Below, in pieces: positions 57,901 to 58,419 of a DNA stretch of 64,000 nucleotides. The stretch is from contig NC_061476.1 of assembly GCF_022581195.2 (NCBI RefSeq), forward strand, positions 3,518,098 to 3,582,097. Direction: 5' to 3'. This DNA comes from Helicoverpa zea (Eukaryota; Arthropoda; Insecta; Lepidoptera; Noctuidae). The translations under genes and the position numbers were made by a program. Below the pieces are notes generated by a model. That model saw nothing but the letters and a program-made list of their open reading frames with translations. It had not been told where the DNA came from and did no database searches. The number at the start of each line of letters is the position of its first letter. The stretch's first letter is position 1.

Positions 57901-58419
57901 CTTATTACGAAAATTCCCAGTTCAGGAAGAAAAAAATTAAAATGTATATTTAGACTGTTTGTAGCTACTCAAATTATAAATTTTCTTTCGTTGGTTTTTA
58001 TTTTCGCAAGTGGTATGGTTAATTTGTCTTGCCATCAGCAATCATATTTGACTTCTTAGTTCATTTCTTACTTTCTTACGTTCTCCCGTTGAGGAGGTCA
58101 CATAGGGCAGTCGCTCCTTGTAAAACACTGATACACAGCCACATCCGGTTAGACTGGAAGCCAACCCCAACATAGTTGGGAAAACACTCGGAAGATGATG
58201 ATGAGTCTTCCTTACTCCTTTGTAAATTATCTCAATTTCCAGGTATGGTGTTCAGCAATGACCAAGGAATCCACAAAGATGCAGATAGAAAAAGATGACC
58301 ATACCATCGCTAAATACCGCGTCATCGGACCCATTGCCAATCTGAGGGAGTTTTCCGAACAGTTCCATTGCCCAATAGGGTCTAAAATGAACCCTAGGGA
58401 CAAATGTGAGGTCTGGTAA
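4831..58419 (+). CDS. M13 zinc metallopeptidase, ECE/neprilysin-like (whole gene, 1A isoform: exon 1A plus 13 common exons)
   Basis: Spliced type II membrane peptidase. Joining 4831-4941, 48943-49108, 50037-50246, 52456-52666, 52803-52875, 53066-53386, 53588-53685, 53934-54097, 54509-54691, 55034-55195, 55677-55866, 56138-56268, 57723-57862 and 58243-58419 gives 2337 nt, 778 residues plus stop, with GT/AG at every intron and no phase conflict. Layout: cytoplasmic tail 1-52, transmembrane helix about 53-75, ectodomain to 778. Key residues: VNAYY substrate-binding motif 573-577, HELTH zinc site 615-619, third zinc ligand E675 with D679 in GENIAD, H740 and R746 near the active site, C-terminal CEVW 775-778. 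Length matches the M13 family (about 750-780). The family cleaves small extracellular peptides at the amino side of hydrophobic residues. The HELTHAFDDQGREYD stretch and the CEVW end resemble ECE more than neprilysin; orthology to a specific fly Nep gene is not resolved. Using exon 1B instead gives 835 residues. Confidence 0.93.
5080..5116 (+). repeat. Microsatellite (GTCTGTAT)n
   Basis: About four imperfect copies of an 8-bp GTCTGTAT unit, just before a stretch that resembles the end of a dispersed repeat. Confidence 0.8.
5215..5715 (+). repeat. 122-bp minisatellite, five units
   Basis: The core CCTGATG with its flanks recurs at 5225, 5347, 5469, 5566 and 5688. Spacings are 122, 122, 97 and 122 bp, so the third unit has lost about 25 bp. 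Units share 'GTATGACGTTTTAGCAAAAG' and 'CTGATAAGCA' blocks. It lies about 270 bp after exon 1A. Confidence 0.85.
5767..5955 (+). repeat. MITE-like repeat end (GTCCGTCTTTTAGATA type), truncated
   Basis: Starts with a motif GTCCGTCTTTTAGATA...AATGGACACGTATTTTT that recurs as inverted ends around 11700 and 14140. The right part is missing or interrupted by the GC-rich retroposon. Confidence 0.6.
5973..6634 (+). repeat. GC-rich retroposon, copy 2 (inverted relative to copy 1)
   Basis: About 662 bp flanked by a perfect 17-bp direct repeat TATATCTCATTATTATT (5956-5972 and 6635-6651), typical of target-primed retrotransposition. It matches copy 1 in reverse along its full length, with small indels including a short repeated ATCCCCGGT stretch near 6137-6178. 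ORFs inside are incidental. Confidence 0.82.
6660..7006 (-). repeat. tRNA-derived SINE, near full length
   Basis: Reverse strand reads from a tRNA-like head (GTCGTGGTGACTTAGTGGG; B-box-like TTTGATTCCAGG) to the tail shared with the copy at 18281-18678 (…GGAAGTCGACCCTAACATAATTGGG…). Diverged from that copy, so older. Confidence 0.8.
7310..7352 (-). repeat. Fragment of the CCCGCGACTTCG dispersed repeat
   Basis: Reverse strand starts TAGCTTCTGCCCGCGACTTC, the start of a repeat seen also near 14828, 31277 and 39038. Confidence 0.6.
7411..7580 (-). repeat. SINE fragment (tail half)
   Basis: Shares the GGAGCGACTGCCTATCTGAC and flanking sequence with the reverse strand of the SINE at 18281-18678, but is diverged and 5'-truncated. 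Confidence 0.65.
8529..8650 (+). repeat. Degenerate SINE head
   Basis: AAGGACTAGCCTCTCAAGTA...GGTTCCAGGTCAAGCAAGTACCAAT aligns with the head of the SINE at 18281, with decayed A and B boxes. Confidence 0.65.
9058..9337 (-). repeat. tRNA-derived SINE, second family
   Basis: Reverse strand carries an A-box-like TGGCGCAATGGTCATCATGCC and B box GGTTCGATTCCCG, followed by the body common in noctuid genomes (GATGAGCATGCTTGTTGGCC...GTCTGGGTG) and a tail with repeated ATAATGTCCCGACAT. It is a pol III-type SINE, not a functional tRNA gene: the tRNA fold is not kept. Confidence 0.82.
9660..10413 (-). pseudogene. Jockey-like LINE ORF2 C-terminal remnant, interrupted
   Basis: Reverse strand codes the end of a non-LTR retrotransposon polymerase. 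From 10413 it reads HIFVFNLRRGDCPPVMLDNS, then the RT thumb region YLGLHLDRRLTW...LWGICSASN. After a 73-bp insertion it resumes as PWFVKNSEIHSQLQITTVKDEI...RRLEVHPNDLA and a basic tail to a stop at 9660. These blocks match the C-terminal part of Jockey-clade ORF2. The endonuclease and catalytic RT core are absent, so the copy is 5'-truncated and dead. I did not find target-site duplications for it. Confidence 0.8.
9983..10055 (+). mobile_element. 73-bp LINE 3'-end insertion with 13-bp TSD
   Basis: Inserted in the Jockey-like remnant and flanked by CAGGGCACCTTGC at 9970-9982 and 10056-10068. The insert ends GCCCAGCAGTGGGACGATAAAAAGGCTGTAA, split here as GCCCAGCAGTGGGACG then ATAAAAAGGCTGTAA, the 3' end of a common lepidopteran LINE. 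Removing it restores the host reading frame. Confidence 0.85.
10432..10579. mobile_element. MITE, about 148 bp with 33-bp TIRs
   Basis: Left end CGGCTCCACACTATTGCTGA and the reverse complement of the right end CGGCTCCATATTAGTGCCGA match over about 33 bp (both continue to GAAT and CACGTGAA/CAACGTGAA). A clear target duplication was not found. Confidence 0.7.
11698..11892. repeat. Left part of a MITE split by an RTE LINE
   Basis: Begins GCGTCTTTTAGTAGATTATC. The piece after the LINE (14095-14140) ends in an inverted counterpart, CTATCTAAAAGACGGATTAA, so the LINE appears to sit inside an older inverted-repeat element. Confidence 0.5.
11915..13815 (-). pseudogene. RTE-type LINE reverse transcriptase, frameshifted
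   Basis: Reverse strand codes an RTE-clade reverse transcriptase. An uninterrupted 584-residue stretch (13784 to 12030) shows LEKAFDKV (273-280), GVRQGC (327-332), catalytic FADD (370-373), YLGSNITSD, and LYGCETWTL with the usual C-terminal helices. The reading starts near KPWLSQDIVDLMVDRR at about 13815, right after an in-frame stop created by the inversion joint. Near 12085, at a run of seven Ts, the frame shifts; the other frame continues GRGRPRYSYIKQIKEKV...ELALDRCKWKELHRQ to a stop at 11915. The 3' UTR is only about 10 bp, as usual for RTE. The endonuclease segment is inverted at 13816-14082. Confidence 0.88.
13808..14082 (+). pseudogene. Inverted 5' segment of the same RTE LINE (endonuclease C-terminus)
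   Basis: Forward strand reads CKTFPGADLNTDHNLLVSSI and then a basic linker to about NIELRWNYLK. This is the end of the RTE apurinic-type endonuclease (DADxNTDHNLL-like) and the linker to the RT. It lies in opposite orientation to the RT and its outer end abuts the flank, the layout produced by twin priming. A 12-bp target duplication AAAATTAAAAAT brackets the whole element (11893-11904 and 14083-14094). Confidence 0.82.
14095..14140. repeat. Right end of the MITE split by the RTE LINE
   Basis: Reads GTGTCCATTATTTTAGAACT and CTAAAAGACGGATTAATTAC. It is the reverse complement of the repeat end at 5767-5812 with few differences. Confidence 0.55.
14141..16942. other. Intron 1 sequence, mostly unassigned
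   Basis: Contains a CCCGCGACTTCG-family repeat at 14828-15036 (ending TTTATAATATTAGTAGG) and a diverged repeat pair sharing GCGCCTGG...ATGATAGGCAATAT at about 15328 and 15998. A short dispersed repeat at 16355-16430 (CACTACTGAGCG...CATACAAAGAC) recurs at about 30095. No gene recognised. Confidence 0.45.
16943..17463. mobile_element. GC-rich MITE, 521 bp, about 40-bp TIRs
   Basis: Left end GTGGCACATTATAGCAGCAC and right end, reversed, GTGGCACATTACAGCAGCAC continue to match through the CAACAGCACGGCT block. The interior holds a GC-rich minisatellite of CGCGCCGTCCGCTCGCCG-like units (17035-17115). The open reading frame across it is compositional, with no family resemblance. Confidence 0.78.
17939..18143. 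mobile_element. Harbinger-like MITE, 205 bp, TTA target duplication
   Basis: Flanked by TTA at 17936-17938 and 18144-18146. TIRs of about 55 bp: GGCCTCGGCCTCGAATTTTG at the left and its near complement CAAAATTCGAGGCAGAGGCC at the right, extending through GCGGGCAGCGGGGCGGC. TTA duplications and GG-starting TIRs fit PIF/Harbinger MITEs. Confidence 0.78.
18281..18678 (+). repeat. Full-length tRNA-derived SINE with 15-bp TSD
   Basis: A 398-bp SINE flanked by ACAGTAATGTGTTTG (18266-18280 and 18679-18693). The head has A-box-like TGGCCTAGTGGGTAAAGG and B box GGTTCGATCCCAGG; the body includes GGATGGCACGTTAAACTGTA; the tail ends GAAAAAGGCTCGGAGGATG split as GGGAAAAAGGCTCGG and AGGATGAC. Best-preserved copy of the family and the reference for the fragments listed elsewhere. 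Confidence 0.9.
18694..20710. other. Intron 1 sequence, mostly unassigned
   Basis: A SINE tail fragment lies at 19611-19715 (+). The rest is AT-rich and I recognise no gene; the short ORF at 18906-19133 has no family features. Confidence 0.45.
19611..19715 (+). repeat. SINE tail fragment
   Basis: GTTGAGGAGGTTAGATATGC...GGAGCCCCAACAGATTTTGG aligns with the last third of the SINE at 18281, with many changes. Confidence 0.65.
20715..20950. mobile_element. MITE, 236 bp, about 50-bp TIRs, TATA target duplication
   Basis: GTTATCGGCACGAATTATGA at the left pairs with TTCGTGCCGATAAC at the right, continuing through GAGCTCTGA and CAGAAGT. TATA occurs at 20711-20714 and 20951-20954. The middle is GC-rich (CTGCTGCGGCTGCGGGC). 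Confidence 0.8.
21281..21572 (+). repeat. Lepidopteran dispersed repeat (TTCCGTA / TACGGAA type), copy 1
   Basis: Runs from AACCGCCCAAGTACGAGTC through GCACGAAGGGTTCCGTAAC to CTTTGGGTACGGAACCCTAA, with inner inverted GGGTTCCGTA/TACGGAACCC. A second copy is at 36152-36418. Class uncertain: MITE-like or Helitron-like. Confidence 0.75.
22292..22486 (+). repeat. 5' LTR
   Basis: 195 bp, beginning TGTGGCGGAC and ending GATGCTACA, with the TG...CA ends typical of LTRs. Nearly identical to 26489-26683. Confidence 0.95.
22462..23382 (+). CDS. gag: Gag of the Mag-like element
   Basis: Open for 306 codons from an ATG inside the LTR. The true start is probably M47 (22600), where the sequence MRCPPFCPEEPAVWSAQIE resembles the start of Mag-like capsid proteins. 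A capsid-like helical region follows. Near the C-terminus comes a long Arg/Ser run (RGRSRSRSQSRH), then a zinc-binding stretch of form C-x2-H-...-H/C (CYYHYTFGDKANKCRQPC). It overlaps pol by 40 bp. Gag is in a frame that needs a -1 shift to reach pol. Function: structural protein of the virus-like particle, binding the element RNA. Confidence 0.9.
   Translation: MSILLRCYIGDPDVIYSNTSGERFYKNVEIFSDADSKCEVSKVGLPMRCPPFCPEEPAVWSAQIEGQFVLGRISSDTTKFYTVVTQLETKYAMHVKDIITKPPETNKYEKLKTELINRLSASQEKRIQQLLIHEELGDRRPSQFLRHLQNLAGPAGASDFVKSLWTNRLPQNIQTVIALQIADLPVEKLAEIADRVYDIVPCTPQVAATSASTSTAPDLVKEVSELTKQVARLSSQMNSKWRGRSRSRSQSRHNQRRYYRGRSNNSRTPQPPPNHPHCYYHYTFGDKANKCRQPCTFTSENAKGGR
22488..22505 (+). promoter_or_regulatory. 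Primer-binding site
   Basis: TGGTGACCCCGACGTGAT starts 1 bp after the LTR. The opening TGG matches a tRNA CCA end; the particular tRNA is not assigned here. Confidence 0.75.
23343..26465 (+). CDS. pol: Pol polyprotein of the Mag-like element (PR-RT-RNaseH-IN)
   Basis: 1040 uninterrupted codons. Aspartic protease with DTGS at 40-43. Reverse transcriptase from about 200 to 390, with catalytic YIDD at 340-343. RNase H with TDAS at 493-496 and TDHKPL at 559-564. Integrase zinc finger with H681/H685 region and C717-x2-C720, then the catalytic triad D748, D807 and E843 with 35 residues between the last two. The C-terminus has a basic tail after a GPYKVL-like GPF/Y module. The frame is -1 relative to gag. 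Expression is probably by frameshifting near 23358-23364, where GGAAAAC is a slip-like heptamer of imperfect form. No stop or frameshift damage was seen, so it may be active. Confidence 0.93.
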   Translation: MHIYVGKRKGRSLVAANDCPSSTGRLFVTDRNTKMQFLVDTGSDLCVFPRSAVKTPVKQSKFDLVAANNTMIHTYGPTQLRLNLGLRRDFTWKFTVADVSRPIIGVDFLSFYNLLVDCRNQRLIDNTTTLSVPGAHCKSSDDIASVKAVVGDTDYHKILREYPEITRPPGTHVLGKHNTVHHIRTTPGPPVASKPRRLDPARTLIAKKEFEEMLASGVARRSESAWSAPLHLVKKKDDGWRPCGDYRALNARTIPDRYPIRHIHDFSYQLSGCTVFSTIDLVKAYNQIRTNPDDIPKTAITTPFGLYEFPFMTFGLRNAAQTFQRFIDEVLLGLEFCYGYIDDILVFSQTHEQHERHLRQLFARLREYGVVVNTSKCHLGQSEVTFLGYHVSAAGTKPLSTKIQAIQEYPVPKTVKDLRRFLGVINFYRRFVPNAAKLQAPLNAILAGPKIKGAHPVNMTPELLKAFEDIKTSLSNATLLAHPDPSAELAIVTDASDTAIGAVLQQRREANWEPLAFYSHKLNGAQRKYSPYDRELLAVYEAVKYFRHMVEARDFAIFTDHKPLMFAFKSNRDSYSPRQFRYLDFIGQFTTDIRYIPGKENVVADALSRIEEVSPTINFEDLAKFQETDPELQDLIRNGSSLKLEKVATPTGNAQVLCDTSSATPRPYLTPQLRKQAFESLHNLHHPGCSATVRLVTQSYVWPGIRKDCREWARQCLPCQTSKVTRHTKSPPSSYLTPSSRFAHIHLDIVGPLTPSSDYRYCLTVIDRFTRWPEAYPLKDITAEACAAALVANWVARFGCPARVTTDRGRQFESHLFKALSALLGAEHLRTTAYHPAANGMVERLHRQLKAAIMCHTSSQWTEALPLVLLGMRNSWKEDIQATPAELVYGEALQLPGQFISMQADFTTADVTEYANRLRRHMASLTPKPAAWHSTSPFYVPRDLHSCSHVFLRRDHVRRSLEPPYAGPYKVLQRHEKYFTIEIRGKPSNVSVDRLKPAFIARDEAQHEITRADTTNTNTTSGAKITRSGRRVKFPDFYRP
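26479..26486 (+). promoter_or_regulatory. Polypurine tract
   Basis: GGGGGGAA, ending 2 bp before the 3' LTR: the usual plus-strand primer position. Confidence 0.75.
26489..26683 (+). repeat. 3' LTR
   Basis: 195 bp, TG...CA ends, one visible difference from the 5' LTR. Confidence 0.95.
27379..27522. mobile_element. MITE, about 144 bp, about 45-bp TIRs
   Basis: Left CCTTACTACAAAAACTTTAAA...TTTTACACTTGTCTAA pairs with right TTAGACAAGGCATAAAC...TTTTTGTGGTAAGA. The type is common in Lepidoptera. Target duplication not resolved. Confidence 0.75.
28141..28255 (+). repeat. LINE-like 3' end with A-run
   Basis: TTTTTAGATTTGTATAAAGATAA and GTTTGTATATATAG recur inverted at 42842-42905. This copy ends in AATAAAT and a run of As, so it looks retroposed. 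Confidence 0.6.
28447..28471 (+). repeat. Microsatellite (TTTA)n
   Basis: About six TTTA units. Confidence 0.85.
28790..29247 (+). promoter_or_regulatory. Candidate promoter and 5' UTR for exon 1B
   Basis: A perfect TATCGATA at 29029-29036 matches the DREF-type element known from insect promoters, and ATCGATAT at 28795-28802 is a second related site. Two short upstream ORFs (29064-29078 and 29096-29131) precede the main ATG if transcription starts near 29040. A TGA lies in frame just before the ATG. The start site itself is not visible. Confidence 0.35.
29248..29529 (+). CDS. Peptidase exon 1B, long cytoplasmic tail (alternative first coding exon)
   Basis: Codes 94 residues from an ATG preceded by an in-frame TGA (29242-29244), so the start is well defined. 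The donor is AAG|GTAATT at 29530 in phase 0, matching the common exon at 48943. The tail is rich in Pro, Ser and Thr (1-24), then basic (29-49), then acidic and serine-rich. It carries an NPF motif at 42-44, the core ligand of EH-domain endocytic proteins, and three spaced LF motifs (ELF 59-61, DLF 69-71, NLF 77-79). No acceptor is needed upstream, so a promoter probably lies just 5'. That it belongs to the peptidase is inferred from phase, strand, position and absence of any other downstream partner in the window. A short separate gene is the alternative. Confidence 0.72.
30095..30170 (+). repeat. Short dispersed repeat (CACTACTGAGCG...CATACAAAGAC)
   Basis: Shares CCACTACTGAGCG and CATACAAAGACA with 16355-16430, and CATACAAAGACG occurs near 45022. 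Class unknown. Confidence 0.5.
30189..30384 (-). mobile_element. 5'-truncated RTE LINE 3' end with 10-bp TSD
   Basis: Reverse strand codes GRPPTRWTDDLIKIAGRRWMQ, the RTE polymerase C-terminus, then stop and a GATGATGATGAT tail. Flanked by TTTTTGAGAT at 30179-30188 and 30385-30394. A small internal duplication of CAGATACCTGTTGG (about 30240-30275) breaks the frame. Confidence 0.85.
30395..31276. other. Intron 1 sequence, unassigned
   Basis: No gene and no repeat recognised with confidence. Confidence 0.4.
31277..31680 (+). repeat. CCCGCGACTTCG-family dispersed repeat with (ACAG)n microsatellite
   Basis: Starts ACTAGCTTTTGCCAGCGACT and includes GTTGAAATCCGTCAAGTAGTTTTTG, then seven or so ACAG units at 31530-31558. 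Confidence 0.65.
31856..32531 (-). pseudogene. RTE LINE 3' segment (RT thumb to C-terminus)
   Basis: Reverse strand reads MNLDKTKVMFNEHV, YVYLGQTLQL, LPVMTYGAETWTL, then after a frame change at about 32196-32166 RISKLKWQWAGHISR and GRPQARWSDDLRK to a stop just before a TGATGATA tail. This is the RTE polymerase C-terminus with minimal 3' UTR. It joins an inverted 5' segment at 32532. Target duplication ATATACAATAT at 31845-31855 and 32906-32916. Confidence 0.88.
32532..32905 (+). pseudogene. Inverted 5' segment of the same RTE LINE (RT catalytic part)
   Basis: Forward strand reads EKAFDSIEIWSVLESLQ, HRGVRQGDVISPKLF, LRFADDIVIMAETLQ and ends at LAESSLRI. The 3' segment on the other strand resumes almost directly (MNLDKTKVM), so the inversion removed only a few codons. 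Truncated at the 5' end; no endonuclease. Layout is that of twin priming. Confidence 0.87.
32917..35003. other. Intron 1 sequence, unassigned
   Basis: AT-rich, several short ORFs without family features. I see nothing to annotate with confidence. Confidence 0.4.
35007..35592. mobile_element. Foldback-type MITE, 586 bp, TTA-flanked
   Basis: Left AGCCTGGTTCCCACGGTGCG and the reversed right end share TTCCCACGGTGCGTG, then related GC-rich CGACGGACG-like blocks. TTA lies at 35004-35006 and 35593-35595. The middle is AT-rich (35130-35430). Harbinger-like by the TTA, but the outer few bases of the TIRs differ. Confidence 0.7.
36152..36418 (+). repeat. Lepidopteran dispersed repeat (TTCCGTA / TACGGAA type), copy 2
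   Basis: AACCGGCCAAGTGCGAGTCG...CTTTGGGTACGGAACCCTAA, colinear with 21281-21572 with a deletion in the middle. Confidence 0.8.
36958..37090 (+). repeat. SINE tail fragment
   Basis: ATCGGGTTGCCTGGGTAATG...GCCGACCCCAACATAGTTGA aligns with the tail of the SINE at 18281. Confidence 0.75.
37768..37935 (+). pseudogene. hAT transposase dimerisation domain, first part
   Basis: Forward reading gives FYPSVKTALAILLAQPCTTC then TIERSFS, the conserved C-terminal dimerisation block of ZMYM1-like hAT transposases. It is cut at the last serine by the nested repeat at 37937. The catalytic RNase-H-like core is absent. Confidence 0.82.
37937..38770. mobile_element. Nested hAT-like MITE with 125-bp tandem units
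   Basis: Starts CAGTGATTCTTAACCGGTGG, a start typical of hAT MITEs. It contains two and a half 125-126-bp tandem units marked by CGCTCGCTTCGCTCGCG at 38181, 38306 and 38432. The right end is degraded (GGTATAAACTTTATAG), so the boundary is approximate. Confidence 0.65.
38774..38922 (+). pseudogene. hAT transposase dimerisation domain, last part
   Basis: Forward reading gives FRSTMSENRLNGLCMLSV, RVSESKNIFLEEVLNRF and CQNPRRLLLK then TAA at 38920-38922. It continues the block before the nested repeat, missing only about ten residues. Confidence 0.8.
39046..39245 (+). repeat. CCCGCGACTTCG-family dispersed repeat, interrupted by the hAT element
   Basis: TGCCCGCGACTTCGTCTGCG to CTTTCGCGTTTATAATATTAG. 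Its first bases (AACTAGCTGG) lie at 37498-37507, left of the hAT element. Confidence 0.75.
39246..43427. other. Intron 1 sequence, unassigned
   Basis: AT-rich with no gene recognised. It holds the weak mini-exon candidate at 41507 and an inverted copy of the 28141 repeat end at 42842-42905. Short ORFs at 42039-42285 lack family features. Confidence 0.4.
41507..41518 (+). CDS. Possible third mini first exon (MAKH) of the peptidase
   Basis: The ATG in context GGACGATGG is followed by three codons and a perfect donor GTGAGT at 41519 in phase 0, so splicing to 48943 would give a four-residue tail. Evidence is only start context, donor and phase. Such combinations are expected by chance in a 44-kb intron, so this is a weak candidate. 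Confidence 0.15.
43436..44410. mobile_element. Long-TIR foldback element, 975 bp, 8-bp TSD, enclosing half a SINE
   Basis: Flanked by a perfect 8-bp repeat AAACCTAT (43428-43435 and 44411-44418). Arms 43436-43642 and 44200-44410 are inverted copies over about 207-211 bp with few differences, ends GGGTCTTTC...GAAAGACCC. Each arm has two related CAGTTGGTGAAACT blocks. Between them (43643-44199) lies a SINE head. No transposase ORF. 8-bp duplications fit hAT, P or Merlin; arm length recalls Mutator-like or foldback elements. Confidence 0.85.
43971..44187 (+). repeat. SINE 5' half inside the foldback element
   Basis: GTCGTGGTGACCTAGTGGGT...GGTTCGATCCCAGG...CAGTCGTTACG, close to the first 215 bp of the SINE at 18281. 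It stops abruptly about 13 bp before the right arm. Confidence 0.85.
44505..44665 (+). repeat. Dispersed repeat (CGCTGTGG...GGGAGTGTCAGACTC)
   Basis: CATCAAATGATTCCTATCGC and GGGAGTGTCAGACTCCTG recur near 59530-59660 and at 63915-64000. Confidence 0.65.
44929..45470. other. Possible degraded repeat with a 115-codon minus-strand ORF
   Basis: The minus-strand ORF 45276 to 44929 has no family I recognise. The right side has the repeat-type ending AACAAACTTTCGCCTTTATA. I do not call it a gene. Confidence 0.3.
45878..46124 (-). mobile_element. 5'-truncated RTE LINE 3' end with 9-bp TSD
   Basis: Reverse strand holds the RTE C-terminal code and a GAT-repeat tail (about eight units at 45880-45909). 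Flanks GTTGATTTG at 45869-45877 and 46125-46133. Related to 30189-30384. Confidence 0.82.
46169..46204. repeat. Perfect 15-bp palindrome with 6-bp loop
   Basis: TTTTACATTAAATG and CATTTAATGTAAAA around TATGGG. No T-run or other terminator context. Confidence 0.6.
46329..46702. mobile_element. Foldback element, about 124-bp arms
   Basis: Arms 46329-46452 (GTTTCCAAGGTGAAACATAT...) and 46580-46702 (...ATATGTTTCACCTTGGAAAC) are inverted copies with a 127-bp spacer. Target duplication not resolved. Confidence 0.75.
46705..48767. other. Intron 1 sequence, mostly unassigned
   Basis: A degraded CCCGCGACTTCG-family repeat lies near 47446-47620. No gene recognised. Confidence 0.4.
48768..48846 (+). 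repeat. SINE tail fragment
   Basis: CACTAGAACTCAGCTGCAAA...GGAAAAAGGCTAGGCAGAGG aligns with the SINE tail. About 95 bp upstream of peptidase exon 2. Confidence 0.7.
48943..49108 (+). CDS. Peptidase common exon 2: transmembrane segment
   Basis: Preceded by TTTCTTTTCCAG and followed by GTAATA. It codes residues 38-92 of the 1A form. A short basic stretch (WHQRTRLERV) leads into a hydrophobic helix from about 53 to 75, then a proline-rich stem with the first ectodomain cysteine (PPCYQP). The basic residues lie before the helix and the peptidase domain after it, giving type II topology with the catalytic domain outside the cell or in the vesicle lumen. The exon starts in phase 0, so it accepts either first exon, and ends with one extra base. 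Confidence 0.9.
49109..50036 (+). other. Intron between peptidase exons 2 and 3
   Basis: 928 bp, GTAATA to TTTCAG, AT-rich. Nothing else recognised. Confidence 0.8.
50037..50246 (+). CDS. Peptidase common exon 3: N-terminal M13 motif
   Basis: Acceptor CATTTCAG, donor GTAAGT. Codes the conserved start of the M13 ectodomain: two cysteines in CLKGSC, a short helix, then DPCEDFYEFACGGW, the diagnostic M13 N-terminal motif with two of the disulfide cysteines. It then reads IPEGKSSWG, also conserved in ECEs. One leftover base at each boundary keeps frame with its neighbours. Confidence 0.93.
50247..52455 (+). other. Intron between peptidase exons 3 and 4
   Basis: 2209 bp. 50390-50640 looks like degraded dispersed repeat related to the SINE tail region. 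No coding signal. Confidence 0.75.
52456..52666 (+). CDS. Peptidase common exon 4
   Basis: Acceptor ATTTCCAG, donor GTGAGT. Codes a stretch beginning EKVNISNPADAEAKARIYYDAC, a usual M13 N-domain helix with its conserved cysteine (YDAC), followed by a GGWH motif typical of the same domain. It ends with two extra bases that pair with the next exon. Confidence 0.9.
52803..52875 (+). CDS. Peptidase common exon 5
   Basis: Short 73-nt exon with acceptor AATTCCAG and donor GTGAGT. It codes TFNLGGLFNWAVTEDDRNSS followed by KHVIV, the segment that in M13 peptidases precedes the QGGL motif. It begins with one base completing a Thr codon and ends in phase 0. Confidence 0.88.
53066..53386 (+). CDS. Peptidase common exon 6: QGGL motif and glycosylated helices
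   Basis: The largest coding exon, 107 codons, phase 0 at both ends, acceptor CCTTCCAG and donor GTAAGT. It opens with LDQGGLNLPTRDNYL, a strongly conserved M13 signature. It holds five N-x-S/T sequons (NRT, NKT, NIT, NWT, NRT), as expected for a secreted-side domain. The rest is helical and charged, as in the N-terminal lobe of neprilysin. Confidence 0.92.
53588..53685 (+). CDS. Peptidase common exon 7
   Basis: Acceptor GTTTTCCAG, donor GTAGGA (weaker than the others but in phase). It codes IPDTERIVVYAPEYFKNLTK and a basic tail. The VVYAPEYF segment matches the conserved M13 strand before the YMMW helix, and NLT is a sequon. It ends two bases into an Arg codon. Confidence 0.88.
53934..54097 (+). 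CDS. Peptidase common exon 8: YMMW helix and WRYC motif
   Basis: Acceptor GGTTTTCCAG, donor GTAAGT. It codes TLTSYMMWQVSRS, the conserved helix of M13 peptidases, and ends with ESWRYCVTDTNNAVG, matching the family W-x-x-C motif that leads into the AVGAMF segment of the next exon. No frame break. Confidence 0.92.
54509..54691 (+). CDS. Peptidase common exon 9
   Basis: Acceptor TTTCCCAG, donor GTAAGA. It codes FAVGAMFVREVFHGEAK, conserved in M13 enzymes, then a long helix ending MDAETRKAAEIKADAITDMIG, the usual WMD..TR..A..K segment. It is separated from exon 8 by a 411-bp intron in which I see no other coding signal. Confidence 0.92.
55034..55195 (+). CDS. Peptidase common exon 10
   Basis: Acceptor ATATTCCAG, donor GTAAGG. 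It codes GFPDYILHKDELDKQYEEL and continues to NKTKW, matching the M13 segment between the N-terminal lobe and the catalytic core. It includes one sequon (NKT). One base at the end pairs with GA of the next exon to give Gly. Confidence 0.9.
55677..55866 (+). CDS. Peptidase common exon 11: catalytic HExxH exon
   Basis: Acceptor TTTCTCCAG, donor GTAAGC. It contains the substrate-binding motif VNAYY (573-577), the IVFPAGILQ strand and the zinc-binding, catalytic HELTH (615-619), followed by AFDDQGREYD. The two histidines bind zinc and the glutamate between them is the general base in M13 enzymes. All expected catalytic residues are present, so the protein should be active. Confidence 0.95.
56138..56268 (+). 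CDS. Peptidase common exon 12
   Basis: Acceptor CTCGCACAG, donor GTAAGA. It codes RFGNLNQWWNNATIARFKQR and a Cys-containing stretch ending LNGKQTL, directly before GENIAD. The NLxxWW motif is conserved in M13 peptidases, and NAT and NYS are sequons. The spacing between HELTH and the GENIAD glutamate is 60 residues, slightly shorter than in human neprilysin (63 from its residue numbering). Confidence 0.92.
56521..57640. mobile_element. Tandemly multimerised MITE, three units, TAA target duplication
   Basis: Begins CGCGGTGTCCTGCGTGAGCG and ends with its complement, flanked by TAA at 56518-56520 and 57641-57643. The right-end block CGCTCACGCAGGACACCGCG recurs, ending at 56951, 57337 and 57640, giving units of about 431, 386 and 303 bp. 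Each has a shared AT-rich core (CTCCATGATTTGAGAAGTAA at about 56823, 57208 and 57511). GC-rich CGTCGCGTCG runs fill the ends. Unit 2 has a GATGAT microsatellite at 57174-57189. TAA duplications fit PIF/Harbinger MITEs. Confidence 0.82.
57723..57862 (+). CDS. Peptidase common exon 13: GENIAD zinc-ligand exon
   Basis: Acceptor TTTTTCAG, donor GTATTT. It opens with GENIADNGGLKASF: E675 is the third zinc ligand and D679 supports H619 in family structures. It ends FFISFAQ, the conserved strand before VWC. The acceptor lies 82 bp beyond the end of the multimeric MITE array, so the array fills nearly the whole upstream intron without disturbing the splice site. Confidence 0.93.
58089..58203 (+). repeat. 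SINE tail fragment before the last peptidase exon
   Basis: GTTGAGGAGGTCACATAGGG...GCCAACCCCAACATAGTTGG and a GATGATGATGA end, matching the SINE tail. Confidence 0.8.
58243..58419 (+). CDS. Peptidase common exon 14: C-terminus and stop
   Basis: Acceptor AATTTCCAG. It codes 58 residues then TAA. It contains VWC, the catalytic-site histidine and arginine in DDHTIAKYRVIG (H740, R746; the same six-residue spacing as the known neprilysin pair), EFSEQFHC, and the terminal CEVW, whose cysteine forms a conserved disulfide. ECE-like enzymes end in a CxVW of this type. A SINE 3' end (58089-58203) lies about 40 bp before the acceptor. Confidence 0.95.
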   Translation, partial: VWCSAMTKESTKMQIEKDDHTIAKYRVIGPIANLREFSEQFHCPIGSKMNPRDKCEVW